Positions 1-8,658 of a stretch of DNA of 64,000 nucleotides are shown here, piece after piece. The stretch's first letter is position 1; the number at the start of each line of letters is the position of its first letter. Made by a program: the position numbers and the translations under genes. The notes under the pieces are model-generated. The model had not been told where the DNA came from, ran no database searches, and saw only the letters and a list, made by a program, of their open reading frames with translations. This DNA is from an uncultured Lachnospiraceae bacterium (lineage in GTDB: Bacteria; Bacillota; Clostridia; Lachnospirales; Lachnospiraceae): NCBI GenBank assembly GCA_910587095.1, contig CAJUMJ010000003.1, positions 1 to 64,000 of the forward strand, given 5' to 3'.

Positions 1-120
1 GAATCAAGGTTATAAGATCAAGCCAGCTACTGCGTAACCTTAACATTCTCAATATTCAATTTTTAAAGCAGCCACCGAAAGATGGCTTGTTTGTGATGCG
101 ATTAAGGGAATGGATACCCT

Positions 121-366
121 CTACTTCTCATTTTCAATCTTCTCCACAAGGATACTTTCTTTCACCGTTATTCCGTCATAGTGGCCAAAAGCGCGGTATT
201 CCCATATTCTTTCCCCGGTACAGGCGGGCAGGAATTCATTATGGAGTATAATCGGTCTGCAAATATTCATCTTTCCTCCATTCCGGTGTGATTCTGCGAT
301 CTTATACCTTTCAAAAATTGAGCCCATGCATTTGTTTTGCACAGGCCCTTTGCTATCATACTTCAT
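121..366 (-). CDS. small unrecognised ORF, possibly a gene remnant
   Basis: An 81-residue ORF whose composition looks protein-like (central stretch PIILHNEFLPACTGERIWEY, then YRAFGHYDGI). I do not recognise a named family. Its ATG overlaps the stop codon of the ORF at 363-578 in an ATGA arrangement, which is typical of translational coupling. No strong ribosome site precedes it, so expression would depend on that coupling. It could be an N-terminal fragment of a longer protein family, because it stops abruptly and nothing on the left edge continues it. Confidence 0.35.
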   Translation of the reverse strand: MKYDSKGPVQNKCMGSIFERYKIAESHRNGGKMNICRPIILHNEFLPACTGERIWEYRAFGHYDGITVKESILVEKIENEK

Positions 367-578
367 ATTTTCAACTTTACAAATTTACGGGGAACAGATT
401 GCATCCCGCTCTCTTCTAAGTCCGCCTGCAAGTCACGTCCGCTTTTTTCCAAATCATATATATTCAGGCACGTGCTTTTTTCCCGACGACTCCTCTGCAT
501 CAAAGGATCTCTGTTCTCAATCCAATTTTCCTTATCTATTCCGTTATAAGCTATCTTACAAAGAATTTCATAGGCCAT
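363..578 (-). CDS. small unrecognised ORF coupled to the next one
   Basis: A 71-residue charged ORF (ENWIENRDPLMQRSRREKST region). No domain is recognised. The ATG has only a weak purine-rich stretch upstream. Its stop overlaps the start of the 81-residue ORF by four bases. A different frame just upstream also reads open for about 20 codons (ends GIVWPMKFFVR), so the region may be a decayed gene with frameshifts rather than two intact small genes. Confidence 0.25.
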   Translation of the reverse strand: MAYEILCKIAYNGIDKENWIENRDPLMQRSRREKSTCLNIYDLEKSGRDLQADLEESGMQSVPRKFVKLKI

Positions 579-1036
579 ACGATGCCCTGCCGTTCTAACT
601 CCGTTTCTTCATTTTTAGTATAATTTATGCAAAAATATGAACGGAGGTATTTTTGTCTGAAATAATAAATCTGCACAAACGTTCTACAGTATACTACCAT
701 TTCTAAGTGACTGTCAATCTTTTACTAATCATTTTTCTTAGAATTTGAAAATAACAGTTCATTTTCAAATTCAAAAATGAAGTTTTCACTTGTTATTATT
801 ATAACCTTTTTTGTTATGTAAATCATCTATAAAAGCATTAATTTCATTTTTTAACAATTCATATTTTAATTCACAAATGTAAATACTTTAGTTCATTAGC
901 ACAAATATATTAAATAATATATACACATTTATGAACTATTTGCAGCAATTCCATTGATTTTTTCTTCACATTCTGTTATTCTGAAAATATTAATATATAC
1001 AGGTTACCACTTTTTGGGAGAATGGAGGTGGTTGAT
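579..1036. other. AT-rich intergenic region
   Basis: About 460 bases without a convincing gene. It is very AT-rich and holds a perfect inverted repeat (741-772) and several AGTTCATT-like words in both orientations (about 757, 890 and 930). It must contain the promoter of the regulator gene at 1037, but I cannot place the -35 and -10 boxes with confidence. Confidence 0.6.
741..772. promoter_or_regulatory. perfect 12-bp inverted repeat, possible operator
   Basis: GAATTTGAAAAT, an 8-base spacer, then ATTTTCAAATTC: a perfect 12-base inverted repeat. It has no T-run after it, so it is not an obvious terminator. It lies 265 bases upstream of a winged-helix regulator gene and could be an operator or a stem-loop. 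Function is inferred only from symmetry and position. Confidence 0.4.
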
Positions 1037-2014
1037 ATGGTAAATGCGTATGTTCCTGAAATAGCTGTCACAAAAAAAACGGAGGTCGCTACGCCAGATA
1101 CCATTAATGAATTAAATAAAATACTTTCCAAAACCGGTAAGTCTGTCCTTTATGAATTGTACCGTACGCCCAGGATCCAGCATAAAGCTTTGGCTGTCAA
1201 TATCAATACCTCTCCAACCAGTCTCAGTAATCTGCTTACCAGAATAGGAACCATAGATCCTCCGCTTTTACGTGTCGAACAAGTTGGACGCTCCAAATAT
1301 TATTCACTCACTAAAATCGCGGAACAATATGTAGCAAGTGAACTTATACAGAAAGAAACCTACAATATCAATACCTTTTTTTCGGTTCCCGCGAATGACT
1401 CCCTTTATGACGAGGCAAGGAGAATTCTTTATCAGTTTCAAAGTCTGGCCGGAAGCGAGTGGCTGCTCATTTTGGATGATATGCTATTCAACGACATGAA
1501 TACAGATGAAGCAAAAGATGAACTTTTTACTCTTTATACACAATTCATCAATAAAATGAAGCAGATGTATGTACAAAAAGAGTCCCTTTCCATTCATAAA
1601 ATATACGATGAGCTGTCCAACAGCATACTGATTGGCAGATTAGAAAACTATCTGAAAAACAGCTTAAAGGATTCTCACGCGCTGATACCGCTGTTTGATC
1701 TGGAAAAGCAGAATCCCCAAACGGCGATTGATCTTATCAATTATGCCTTTGCTGAGATGAAGCCGCAAGTCTTTGGAAAAGATGATTTATCTCTGTTTCC
1801 GGATAATGATTTACCGGTTTCCGCCGAACAGTATAATGCCATTTTACGTCGGCTGTTACTGATGGTAAATGAATTTGCAGACTATCATGGGGCAAAGCTT
1901 AAAGTGCGTAAAAACTGGGAGGAATCATTTTATACCTCAAATATTACTTTAAGTTTTATTGCCGAAAAATGCAATATAATATTTCTTGTCGAATCCAGGA
2001 AATTCCAGCAATGA
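1037..2014 (+). CDS. winged-helix DNA-binding protein, unknown role
   Basis: A 325-residue protein. Residues about 35-110 look like a winged helix-turn-helix domain of the MarR/ArsR type: a helix-rich stretch (KSVLYELYRTPRIQHKALAV), a recognition-helix-like segment (TSPTSLSNLLTRI) and a wing ending in YYSLT. The remaining 200 residues are helical and not recognised. I chose the ATG at 1037 because GGAGG lies 8 bases before it; the ATG at 1022 has its purine tract directly adjacent. It stands alone, with a terminator immediately after the stop, and a long AT-rich upstream region with repeats that may be its operator. The regulated genes are unknown. Confidence 0.6.
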   Translation: MVNAYVPEIAVTKKTEVATPDTINELNKILSKTGKSVLYELYRTPRIQHKALAVNINTSPTSLSNLLTRIGTIDPPLLRVEQVGRSKYYSLTKIAEQYVASELIQKETYNINTFFSVPANDSLYDEARRILYQFQSLAGSEWLLILDDMLFNDMNTDEAKDELFTLYTQFINKMKQMYVQKESLSIHKIYDELSNSILIGRLENYLKNSLKDSHALIPLFDLEKQNPQTAIDLINYAFAEMKPQVFGKDDLSLFPDNDLPVSAEQYNAILRRLLLMVNEFADYHGAKLKVRKNWEESFYTSNITLSFIAEKCNIIFLVESRKFQQ

Positions 2015-2053
2015 AAAGACCGCCGCACTTTTTTAGGTGCAGCGGTCTTTTTA
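2015..2053 (+). terminator. rho-independent terminator
   Basis: GACCGC/GCGGTC plus GCAC/GTGC stem with one mismatch, an 8-base loop and a run of five T, starting one base after the stop codon of the winged-helix gene. Confidence 0.85.
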
Positions 2054-2137
2054 TGTACAGGCACGCATAAAGAAGTCCGCTGTTTCCTCCGCGTGTTCAT
2101 CAGATATTTCTCATATACTTTATTATATGCTCCCTCC

Positions 2138-2166
2138 TTGCTTTCCAAACTGTTTTATGGTATCTT
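2138..2166 (+). promoter_or_regulatory. probable sigma-A promoter of tyrA-aroA
   Basis: TTGCTT, a 17-base spacer and TATCTT, 42 bases before the tyrA start. Only moderate agreement with consensus. Confidence 0.45.
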
Positions 2167-2207
2167 AGAATCGAATTTAAGCAAAAATCCTTGAGAGGCA
2201 TAATTTT

Positions 2208-3299
2208 ATGAACACACTCACTTTCGGCTTTATCGGGCTCGGCCTGATCGGCGGCTCCATCGCCAAAGCGATCCGTCTCCATCTGCCTGACGCTCGCCTG
2301 ATCGCATACGATATCAATTCCGCATCCCTGGATCTGGCAAAAAAGGAGCAGGTTATCGACGAGAGCTGTCCGTCCATCGACGGTTCTTTCGGGGATTGCG
2401 ATTACATTTTTTTGTGCGCGCCGGTTTCCCATAACGCGGAAAATCTGCTGGCGCTAAAAGCTTTTCTTTCCCCCGGAACAATTCTCACGGATGTGGGAAG
2501 CGTCAAAACCGAAATTCACCTGCAGATAGAAAAACTGCAGCTACAGGCACAGTTTATCGGCGGACACCCTATGGCAGGCTCCGAGCGTTTCGGTTACCAA
2601 AACGCCAAAGCCTCCCTTCTGGAAAACGCGTACTATATCCTGACTCCGTCTGAGGAAGTTTCCGCAAAAAAGATAAGTTCCTACCGGACACTGGTGGAAA
2701 CCATTGGTGCAATCCCTTTGACTTTATCATACAAAGAACATGATTACGTGACTGCGGCCATCTCCCACCTGCCCCATGTGATCGCGGCTTCCCTGGTGAA
2801 CCTGGTCAAAAGCTGCGATTCCAAGGACGGCGTTATGAAAATGATCGCCGCGGGGGGCTTCAAAGATATCACACGAATTGCCTCCTCCTCCCCCGAAATG
2901 TGGCAGCAGATTTGTCTTACCAATGCCGAAAATATTTCCAGTCTGCTCCGCACTTACATACAATCTCTGAATGAGCTGGCAGATTACATAGATGACCGGA
3001 AAAACCTCTACAGTTTCTTTGAAACGGCGAGAGATTACAGGGAGTCCTTTATCAGCGCGCCAAGCGGCCCCATCAAGGCCGAATATGTTTTTACCGTAGA
3101 CATAGCCGACAAACCCGGGGCGATCGCCGCCATCGCTTCGCTTCTCGCCATGCACGACGTGAGCATCAAAAACATCGGCATCAACCACAACAGGGAGCTT
3201 GCGGAAGGGGCTCTTAGAATCGAGTTTTACAGTCAGGACACGCTGTCCCATGCAATGGAGATTATGACGGAGCATGGTTACAAAATACACACCCGTTAA
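2208..3299 (+). CDS. tyrA: prephenate dehydrogenase
   Basis: Oxidative decarboxylation of prephenate to 4-hydroxyphenylpyruvate in tyrosine synthesis (cytoplasm). The 363-residue protein opens with an NAD(P)-binding Rossmann motif (GLGLIG at about residues 10-15), has the conserved GGHPMAGSE segment near residue 120 with the catalytic-region histidine, a helical dehydrogenase domain to about 285, and a C-terminal ACT domain (about 295-363, DKPGAIAAIASLLA) that usually gives feedback control by tyrosine. GAGAGG precedes the ATG. The next gene, aroA, follows after 115 bases on the same strand, so the two probably form an aromatic amino acid operon. Confidence 0.93.
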   Translation: MNTLTFGFIGLGLIGGSIAKAIRLHLPDARLIAYDINSASLDLAKKEQVIDESCPSIDGSFGDCDYIFLCAPVSHNAENLLALKAFLSPGTILTDVGSVKTEIHLQIEKLQLQAQFIGGHPMAGSERFGYQNAKASLLENAYYILTPSEEVSAKKISSYRTLVETIGAIPLTLSYKEHDYVTAAISHLPHVIAASLVNLVKSCDSKDGVMKMIAAGGFKDITRIASSSPEMWQQICLTNAENISSLLRTYIQSLNELADYIDDRKNLYSFFETARDYRESFISAPSGPIKAEYVFTVDIADKPGAIAAIASLLAMHDVSIKNIGINHNRELAEGALRIEFYSQDTLSHAMEIMTEHGYKIHTR

Positions 3300-3301
3300 A
3301 A

Positions 3302-3383
3302 TGCGAAACGTACTTCTGAGAGATGTCCCGCCATAGGACGGGACGCCAAGGTCATATAGGCACAACTTTGGCTCGTTGTTTGC
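3302..3383 (+). ncRNA. structured element with bulged closing stem, between tyrA and aroA
   Basis: Closing stem GCgAAAC (3303-3309, bulged G) with GTTTGC (3378-3383). Inside are a GTCCCG/CGGGAC hairpin (3325-3344) and a GCCAA/TTGGC hairpin (3345-3372). The same closing stem with the same bulge recurs at 13064-13112 before another gene. It ends 31 bases before the aroA start. A role in translation or mRNA processing is inferred. It could also be a dispersed repeat. Confidence 0.45.
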
Positions 3384-3414
3384 GGGAATAAAGAAAGGCA
3401 CAGGACAGGCAATT

Positions 3415-4689
3415 ATGAAATTTCGGAAAATTAATACTTTAAAAGGGGAAGTCACGGTTCCCGGAGATAAATCCATTTCCCACCGCGCGGTGATGTTCGG
3501 CTCGCTTGCCGAGGGACTTACGGAAGTCACCAACTTTTTGCAGGGAGCGGATTGTCTCTCTACCATAGACGCTTTTCGCAAGATGGGTATTGAGATCGAG
3601 AATAACCCGGAGAAAATCCTGATTCACGGAAAAGGGCTTCACGGCCTAAAAGCGCCCTCTCTTGTACTGGATATGGGAAACAGCGGCACAACGACCAGAC
3701 TGATCAGCGGTATTCTGGCAGGACAGGACTTTGAGAGCACACTCACTGGCGACGCTTCCATTCAGAAACGTCCCATGCGGCGGATCATAGAACCCCTTTC
3801 CATGATGGGCGCAAATATTGTCAGTGTAAACGGAAACGACTGTGCCCCGCTTCACATCGCAGGCTCCCCGCTGCACGGCGTCCACTATCACTCAAAAGTC
3901 GCTTCCGCGCAGGTGAAATCCGCCGTTTTGCTGGCCGGGCTCTATGCCGACGGGGAAACCCTTGTGACAGAGCCAGCCTTGAGCCGTAATCATACGGAAA
4001 TCATGCTGCGCTATTTTGGCGCGGAACTGGATGCCGAGGATAAAACCGCCAGGGTACGTCCCGAACCCCGTCTTTTCGGAAGGAAAATCCATGTGCCAGG
4101 CGATATCTCCTCCGCAGCCTACTTTATCGCCGCAGGTTTGCTTGTTCCCGGTTCGGAAATCCTGATTAAAAATGTTGGCATCAATCCTACCCGGGATGGT
4201 ATCTTGAAGGTCGCCCGGGAAATGGGCGGTAACATTACGCTTTTAAACGAAAATTATAACGGGGAACCGACCGCCGATTTGCTGGTAAAGCACAGCACGC
4301 TCCATGGCGTCACCATTGAGGGCGATATCATCCCCACGCTGATCGACGAACTACCCGTTATCAACATTATGGCAGCGTGTGCGGATGGCACCACCGTGAT
4401 CCATGACGCCGCCGAGTTAAAAGTCAAAGAATCCAACCGTATCGATGTGATGGTGCAGTATTTGAGCGCCATGGGCTGTGATATCACGGGAACCGACGAT
4501 GGCATGATTATCCGCGGCGGACAGCCTCTGCACGGTACAACGGTGGACTCCCATCTGGATCATCGCATTGCCATGAGCTTCGCCGTGGCTTCGCTTGTGG
4601 CCGACGGTGAAACGGAAATAAAGGGCAGCGATGTGGTCACCATCAGCTACCCCGATTTTTATAAGGATCTTGCGCGCCTGTGCCGGTAA
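3415..4689 (+). CDS. aroA: 3-phosphoshikimate 1-carboxyvinyltransferase (EPSP synthase)
   Basis: Joins shikimate 3-phosphate and phosphoenolpyruvate in the shikimate pathway. The 424-residue protein starts MKFRKINTLKGEVTVPGDKS and carries the family motifs: PGDKSISHR near the N-terminus, GNSGTTTRL, the RPM...EPL segment, QVKSA and the DELP motif with the catalytic acid in the second half. Length is normal for the family. An in-frame ATG exists at 3376, but the residues it would add lie outside the fold and 3415 follows an AGGACAGG site. It follows tyrA. Confidence 0.95.
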   Translation: MKFRKINTLKGEVTVPGDKSISHRAVMFGSLAEGLTEVTNFLQGADCLSTIDAFRKMGIEIENNPEKILIHGKGLHGLKAPSLVLDMGNSGTTTRLISGILAGQDFESTLTGDASIQKRPMRRIIEPLSMMGANIVSVNGNDCAPLHIAGSPLHGVHYHSKVASAQVKSAVLLAGLYADGETLVTEPALSRNHTEIMLRYFGAELDAEDKTARVRPEPRLFGRKIHVPGDISSAAYFIAAGLLVPGSEILIKNVGINPTRDGILKVAREMGGNITLLNENYNGEPTADLLVKHSTLHGVTIEGDIIPTLIDELPVINIMAACADGTTVIHDAAELKVKESNRIDVMVQYLSAMGCDITGTDDGMIIRGGQPLHGTTVDSHLDHRIAMSFAVASLVADGETEIKGSDVVTISYPDFYKDLARLCR

Positions 4690-4726
4690 TATCCGTGCAC
4701 AGGCTCCGTTATACGTCTTTACCGTA

Positions 4727-5221
4727 TTATGAAAGTTTCACAAGTAATCTGTTTAAAAAATAGGAACCTACCATACATACAATGCCGGCCACACTCCCGT
4801 ACCAGTTGAGCGCCGCGTCGGACTGCTGGAAATGCCTGCCCTCCACAAACTGTTTATAGTATTCGGTATAGTACGCGAGCACGTAGCAGACCGCCCCCGC
4901 TCCCATCACTCCAAGTATTCTGAAATAACCTCGGAAAATCACCATGCTCACAAAAGTAGTTACAAATCCCACCACAAAAAACAGACCCAAATGCGCCCCA
5001 TAGCGTATCATTAGAGCAGTGGTGAAAATCTGATCATTTGTGGGCTGTTCAAAAATACGTCTTGCAATCCGCCCCGCCAGCCGCATCGTCACATCGGTGG
5101 AAGCCGCCCCGTTCTGGAAGGACACTACCATGACAAAATACAGCAGCATCAAAAGCGCCGCAAAGGATATGAGAATTATACTGATCTCCAAAAGAATCCT
5201 GCTCCTCCTGCGTTCTTTCAT
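4727..5221 (-). CDS. VanZ-like membrane protein
   Basis: A 164-residue protein with four predicted membrane segments (about residues 10-32, 68-88, 92-112 and 138-158). The VanZ family signature is visible: R-x-x-AH before the second segment and an acidic FVEGR...D...N-x-x-G pattern (residues about 125-148). VanZ relatives are linked to low-level teicoplanin resistance in some cocci, but most homologues have no known role. It is a single gene with its own promoter at 5308-5336. Confidence 0.75.
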   Translation of the reverse strand: MKERRRSRILLEISIILISFAALLMLLYFVMVVSFQNGAASTDVTMRLAGRIARRIFEQPTNDQIFTTALMIRYGAHLGLFFVVGFVTTFVSMVIFRGYFRILGVMGAGAVCYVLAYYTEYYKQFVEGRHFQQSDAALNWYGSVAGIVCMVGSYFLNRLLVKLS

Positions 5222-5307
5222 GTTCCCCGACCCCCGCTATACATTCTCTGTGCTTCTTATCCGATACCTTTAGACATCATTACGCTGCATCGCGTTATCT
5301 CCCTACG

Positions 5308-5336
5308 ATTATAATATGCATTACCCTAAATTACAA
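5308..5336 (-). promoter_or_regulatory. sigma-A promoter of the VanZ-like gene
   Basis: On the minus strand: TTGTAA, a 17-base spacer and TATAAT, 87 bases upstream of the start. Confidence 0.7.
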
Positions 5337-5420
5337 TCGCTTAGTTTCGCAGAAAATACCACCTCCGTTATGTTGTCAGACAGCTTCAGCGTCCCGGAAT
5401 TTTAAGCGGCGGGCTCAAAT

Positions 5421-5705
5421 ATGCTTCATCCGGACACGGTTCTACGGGCAGACTTGACCGGTACTCATTCGGTCTTGAGGACAATATCTGCACGGCAAAA
5501 CGATGGGACTGTCCGGGTTCATTCACAAACTCGGATTTTTGCCGGCGAAAAAATTCCCTCCCGGGATAAACTGATCGCCCTTGCTTTCGGGCTGCGTCTG
5601 TCCGAGGAGGAAACAATAAAACTGCTAAAAATATCCGGCAACCGGGAATTGTATGCCAGAGACGAGCGGGACGCTCTGATTCTGTTCGCCCTTTACCATA
5701 AATAA
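5421..5705 (+). pseudogene. decayed helix-turn-helix gene, C-terminal part
   Basis: The last 55 or so codons (IFAGEKIPSRDKLIALAFGL onward, then LSEEETIKLLKISG and RDALILFALYHK) match a family of clostridial XRE-like regulators in which a helix-turn-helix is followed by R-D-K-L-I-x-L-A-F-G-L. The preceding 40 codons do not resemble the expected N-terminal half, and there is no ribosome site before the ATG. This suggests that the 5' half has decayed or been frameshifted. It could be a short intact variant, but that is less likely. Confidence 0.5.
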
Positions 5706-5707
5706 TT

Positions 5708-6142
5708 TTATGAAAGTCCTGATATACTGCCCGCCCCGCCCATCATTCTCGTCATCTCCTCGATCCTCTCGATCGGAAACGGAGATGAAGTAAGCGGCTT
5801 CATCGCAATGGACATCAGTTTCATGGGATTGTCGTCCGCCGCAATCCGGTTCGAACTCATTTCACCGCACTGGCGGCAGCGGTGTATAATCGCCCATTCC
5901 CCGTTTTTTCTGACCCATACCGCTACAGGCTCCATATAGCCACCGCAGTCCGATGCGCGGTCGCCCGGCTCCACATCCACATGCAGGCTTGTCAGACAAT
6001 TCGGACAATGGTTCCTGTGTTTACTGCCCGCGCCGTCAGATATCACCTGACGGCCGCAAACCTTACAGATAAAAGTTTCATCGCAGGCATGATTTTTGTA
6101 GTATCCCTTTTCAAATGTTTTTCTTTTATTTTCTCTATTCAA
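5708..6142 (-). CDS. RNHCP domain protein
   Basis: A 144-residue protein that fits the RNHCP family, named for its RNHCPNC motif (residues about 43-49). It has a set of paired cysteines (CKVC, CPNC, CRQC) that probably bind zinc in two ribbons. The biochemical role of the family is unknown. It is followed on its upstream side, 21 bases away, by the CD3324-family gene in the same direction, so the two are likely cotranscribed. Confidence 0.8.
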   Translation of the reverse strand: MNRENKRKTFEKGYYKNHACDETFICKVCGRQVISDGAGSKHRNHCPNCLTSLHVDVEPGDRASDCGGYMEPVAVWVRKNGEWAIIHRCRQCGEMSSNRIAADDNPMKLMSIAMKPLTSSPFPIERIEEMTRMMGGAGSISGLS

Positions 6143-6163
6143 TTTTGTTCCCTCCTAATCGAA

Positions 6164-6454
6164 TCAACATTGCTCCATAGGAGGTTCCATTCGCATTTCC
6201 CTGAGAATTCTCTGTATGCTCTTTTCCGTCAGATAATATTGCAGCGCTAACTCTTTTGTCGATGTTCCTTTCCGATGCTGTTCCAAAATCTGTTCGTTTC
6301 TCAACCGCAGTGTCTCATTTACACCCGTGGACGAACCCCATCTTTTTCTGCACTCCTTTTTCCTCGGCACATAAATTGCTTCGCCGCTCACATACATCTG
6401 CAAAATCTCAAGAATATTTTCCGGCAGAATATCATCCGCACGTTTATAGCTCAT
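6164..6454 (-). CDS. CD3324 family (Mor-like) DNA-binding protein
   Basis: A 96-residue protein. MSYKRADDILPENILEILQ followed by an IYVPRK motif and WGSSTG is typical of the CD3324 family. Residues about 50-90 form a helix-turn-helix (RNEQILEQHRKGTSTKELA, then LTEKSIQRILREM) similar to the C-terminal half of Mor-type activators. It is probably a small transcriptional regulator with unknown target. Its ATG is preceded by AGGAGG. It is the first gene of a two-gene unit with the RNHCP gene. Confidence 0.8.
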   Translation of the reverse strand: MSYKRADDILPENILEILQMYVSGEAIYVPRKKECRKRWGSSTGVNETLRLRNEQILEQHRKGTSTKELALQYYLTEKSIQRILREMRMEPPMEQC

Positions 6455-6713
6455 AGCGGCCTCCTAATCATTTTTCTTTAGGAAACGCAATGGCTATCAC
6501 AATGTAATTTCATATGTCATAGCCATCGCTATGATACCGTGGTCTTCTTCAACAAACAATTCACTCCTTTACTTTTTGGCGCTTTATCTCTTTTTACGTT
6601 CTTAATATTACATGCCTCCGTGAGAAAACGCAACCACATAAAAAGTTGTAAAAATTTTTACTCCAACAAATCATCACGAGCCTCCGACACATACTTTTCC
6701 GATCCGTCGTTTC

Positions 6714-7745
6714 TTATACACTGACCTTCCCCGCCAGCACGTTCTTATAATCCTCCAGATTCTTCGAAAGGAGCGTTGGCGTGTCCAGTTCATACGGGCA
6801 TTTTCCCTTACACCGGTTACAATGCAGGCATGCTTCAATCTTTCCCATTTTTTCCTGCCACACCTCTCCAAGATACTCTGCTGATGGCGCACGACGAATC
6901 ATCAGGGACATTCTCGCGCACATACTGATCTCAATCCCTGCCGGGCACGGCATACAGTAACCGCAGCCCCTGCAGAACTCTCCCAGCAGCTCCTTGCGGT
7001 CATTGTCAATAACCGCCTTTAATTCCTCTGTCATGGCAGGCGGATTGTCTATGTAAGAGAGAAATTCATCAAGCTCTGCCTCCCTCTGCACACCCCAAAT
7101 AGGCAGCACATTGTCATACTGCGCCAAATATGCGTAAGCCGCCGCCGAATTCGTGATCAGGCCGCCGGAAAGCGCTTTCATAGCGATAAAGCCCATGTCA
7201 GCCGCCTTGCACTTTTCTACCAGTTCGATATCTTTATCCGTAGCCAGATAGCAAAACGGGAACTGCAGTGTCTCATATAACCCGCTGTCAACGGCTTCAT
7301 GTGCCACCGCGAGCCGATGGTTCGTAATGCCGATATGTCTGATTTTCCCTTGTTCCCTCGCCTGTAAAGCCGCGTCGTACAGTCCGCTCTCATCCCCTGG
7401 TTTCGGGCAGAAAGCCGGGTTGTGGAACTGATAGATATCAATATAATCCGTTTTCAAATTGGTAAGGCTCGTTTCCAGGTCCTTCCAAAATCCTTCTGCG
7501 TTCTGCGCCCCCGTTTTGGTGGCGATAATCACCTTCTCCCGCATTCCCTCAAAGGCAAGCCCTGTCTTATGTTCGCTGTCCGAATACGCGCGCGCCGTAT
7601 CAAAAAAAGTCATACCGTTCCCGTAAGCCTTGCGCAGAAGTTTTACCGCCTCATCGTCACTGATCCGCTGGATCGGCAACGCGCCGAACGCGTTCTTATT
7701 CGTCTCAATCTCCGTCTTCCCCAACCTGACTGTTATCCTGCTCAT
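6714..7745 (-). CDS. aldo/keto reductase with C-terminal 4Fe-4S clusters
   Basis: A 343-residue protein: a TIM-barrel aldo/keto reductase domain (residues 1 to about 260; FFDTARAYSDSEHK carries the catalytic Asp-Tyr region) joined to a ferredoxin-like tail with CRGCGYCMPCP and CLHCNRCKGKCP motifs, enough for two iron-sulfur clusters. Members are called predicted oxidoreductases of the aldo/keto reductase family; the substrate is unknown. I chose the ATG at 7745 because GGAGG precedes it at the right distance; the ATG at 7757 overlaps that site. It lies 96 bases downstream of rnfB and may be read with the Rnf operon, which would suit a ferredoxin-linked enzyme. Confidence 0.85.
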   Translation of the reverse strand: MSRITVRLGKTEIETNKNAFGALPIQRISDDEAVKLLRKAYGNGMTFFDTARAYSDSEHKTGLAFEGMREKVIIATKTGAQNAEGFWKDLETSLTNLKTDYIDIYQFHNPAFCPKPGDESGLYDAALQAREQGKIRHIGITNHRLAVAHEAVDSGLYETLQFPFCYLATDKDIELVEKCKAADMGFIAMKALSGGLITNSAAAYAYLAQYDNVLPIWGVQREAELDEFLSYIDNPPAMTEELKAVIDNDRKELLGEFCRGCGYCMPCPAGIEISMCARMSLMIRRAPSAEYLGEVWQEKMGKIEACLHCNRCKGKCPYELDTPTLLSKNLEDYKNVLAGKVSV

Positions 7746-7841
7746 CCGCACCTCCATAGTCCATACATGTTCTTTTTCCGTATTTCTCTTTTGTCTGATC
7801 CACTCTTTCCATTCAAAAAATCCAATGAAACCTGACAGAAA

Positions 7842-8633
7842 TTACACGATGACCTTCTTGGGGCACTTCTCCTTGCATGTCCCGCATCCGGTACACTTCT
7901 CCTGATCAATTTTCGCATGGAAATCCTCGATTACAATCGCGTCAGCCGGGCAATTCCTCTTACAGAGCTGGCAGGCGATACAGCCCACATCGCAGGCTTT
8001 CATAGTCACCGGCCCCTTGTCCTTTGAGCTGCATGCCACTACGTGCTTCGCATCGTAAGGAATCAGCTCAATCAAATGCTTCGGGCAGGCCGCCACACAC
8101 TTACCGCATGCCTTACATGCCTCCTTATCCACAACGGCCACCCCGTTTACCACATGAATGGCGTCAAAAGGGCAGACTTTCACACAGCTTCCAAAACCAA
8201 GACAGCCATAATTACAGGATTTGGGGCCGCTGTTCGGCACAAAGGCAAGCATAGCGCAATCCTCTACCCCTGTGTAATCATAATCCTCATGGGTACGCTC
8301 CTTATCGCCGCTGCACTTCACGAAAGCCACCATCCGCACGCTCTCTCCTGCCTCTACGCCCATGATCTGCGCCACCTGCGCGCCTACTTTCTCACCGCCA
8401 ACAGGACAGGCGTTTGCGGGCGCCTCGCCTTTCACAATCGCGGCCGCCAGACCGGAACACCCCGCATATCCGCAGCCACCGCAGTTATTTCCCGGAAGAA
8501 CGCCCAAAATGGCCTCCTCCCTCTCATCCACATCCACTTTAAACTTAATACCGGCCACGCCGAGAAACAGCCCGACGAAAAGACCGACCGCTCCCACAAT
8601 CCCCGTAGCCATCAAGATTCCAGCTATATCCAT
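7842..8633 (-). CDS. rnfB: Rnf complex subunit B, ferredoxin-type electron entry
   Basis: A 263-residue iron-sulfur subunit of the ferredoxin:NAD+ oxidoreductase, thought to accept electrons from reduced ferredoxin. It has one N-terminal membrane helix (residues 2-25), then a CGGCGYAGC cluster motif, a cysteine-rich middle (CNYGCLGFGSC, then CVKVCP) and three ferredoxin motifs (CKACGKCVAACP, CIACQLCKRNCP, CTGCGTCKEKCP). The ATG at 8633 follows GGAGG. It is the last rnf gene and is separated from rnfA by a 124-base gap that contains a structured repeat (8659-8755). Confidence 0.95.
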   Translation of the reverse strand: MDIAGILMATGIVGAVGLFVGLFLGVAGIKFKVDVDEREEAILGVLPGNNCGGCGYAGCSGLAAAIVKGEAPANACPVGGEKVGAQVAQIMGVEAGESVRMVAFVKCSGDKERTHEDYDYTGVEDCAMLAFVPNSGPKSCNYGCLGFGSCVKVCPFDAIHVVNGVAVVDKEACKACGKCVAACPKHLIELIPYDAKHVVACSSKDKGPVTMKACDVGCIACQLCKRNCPADAIVIEDFHAKIDQEKCTGCGTCKEKCPKKVIV

Positions 8634-8658
8634 ACCTACCTCCATATTTTCAATTCCC

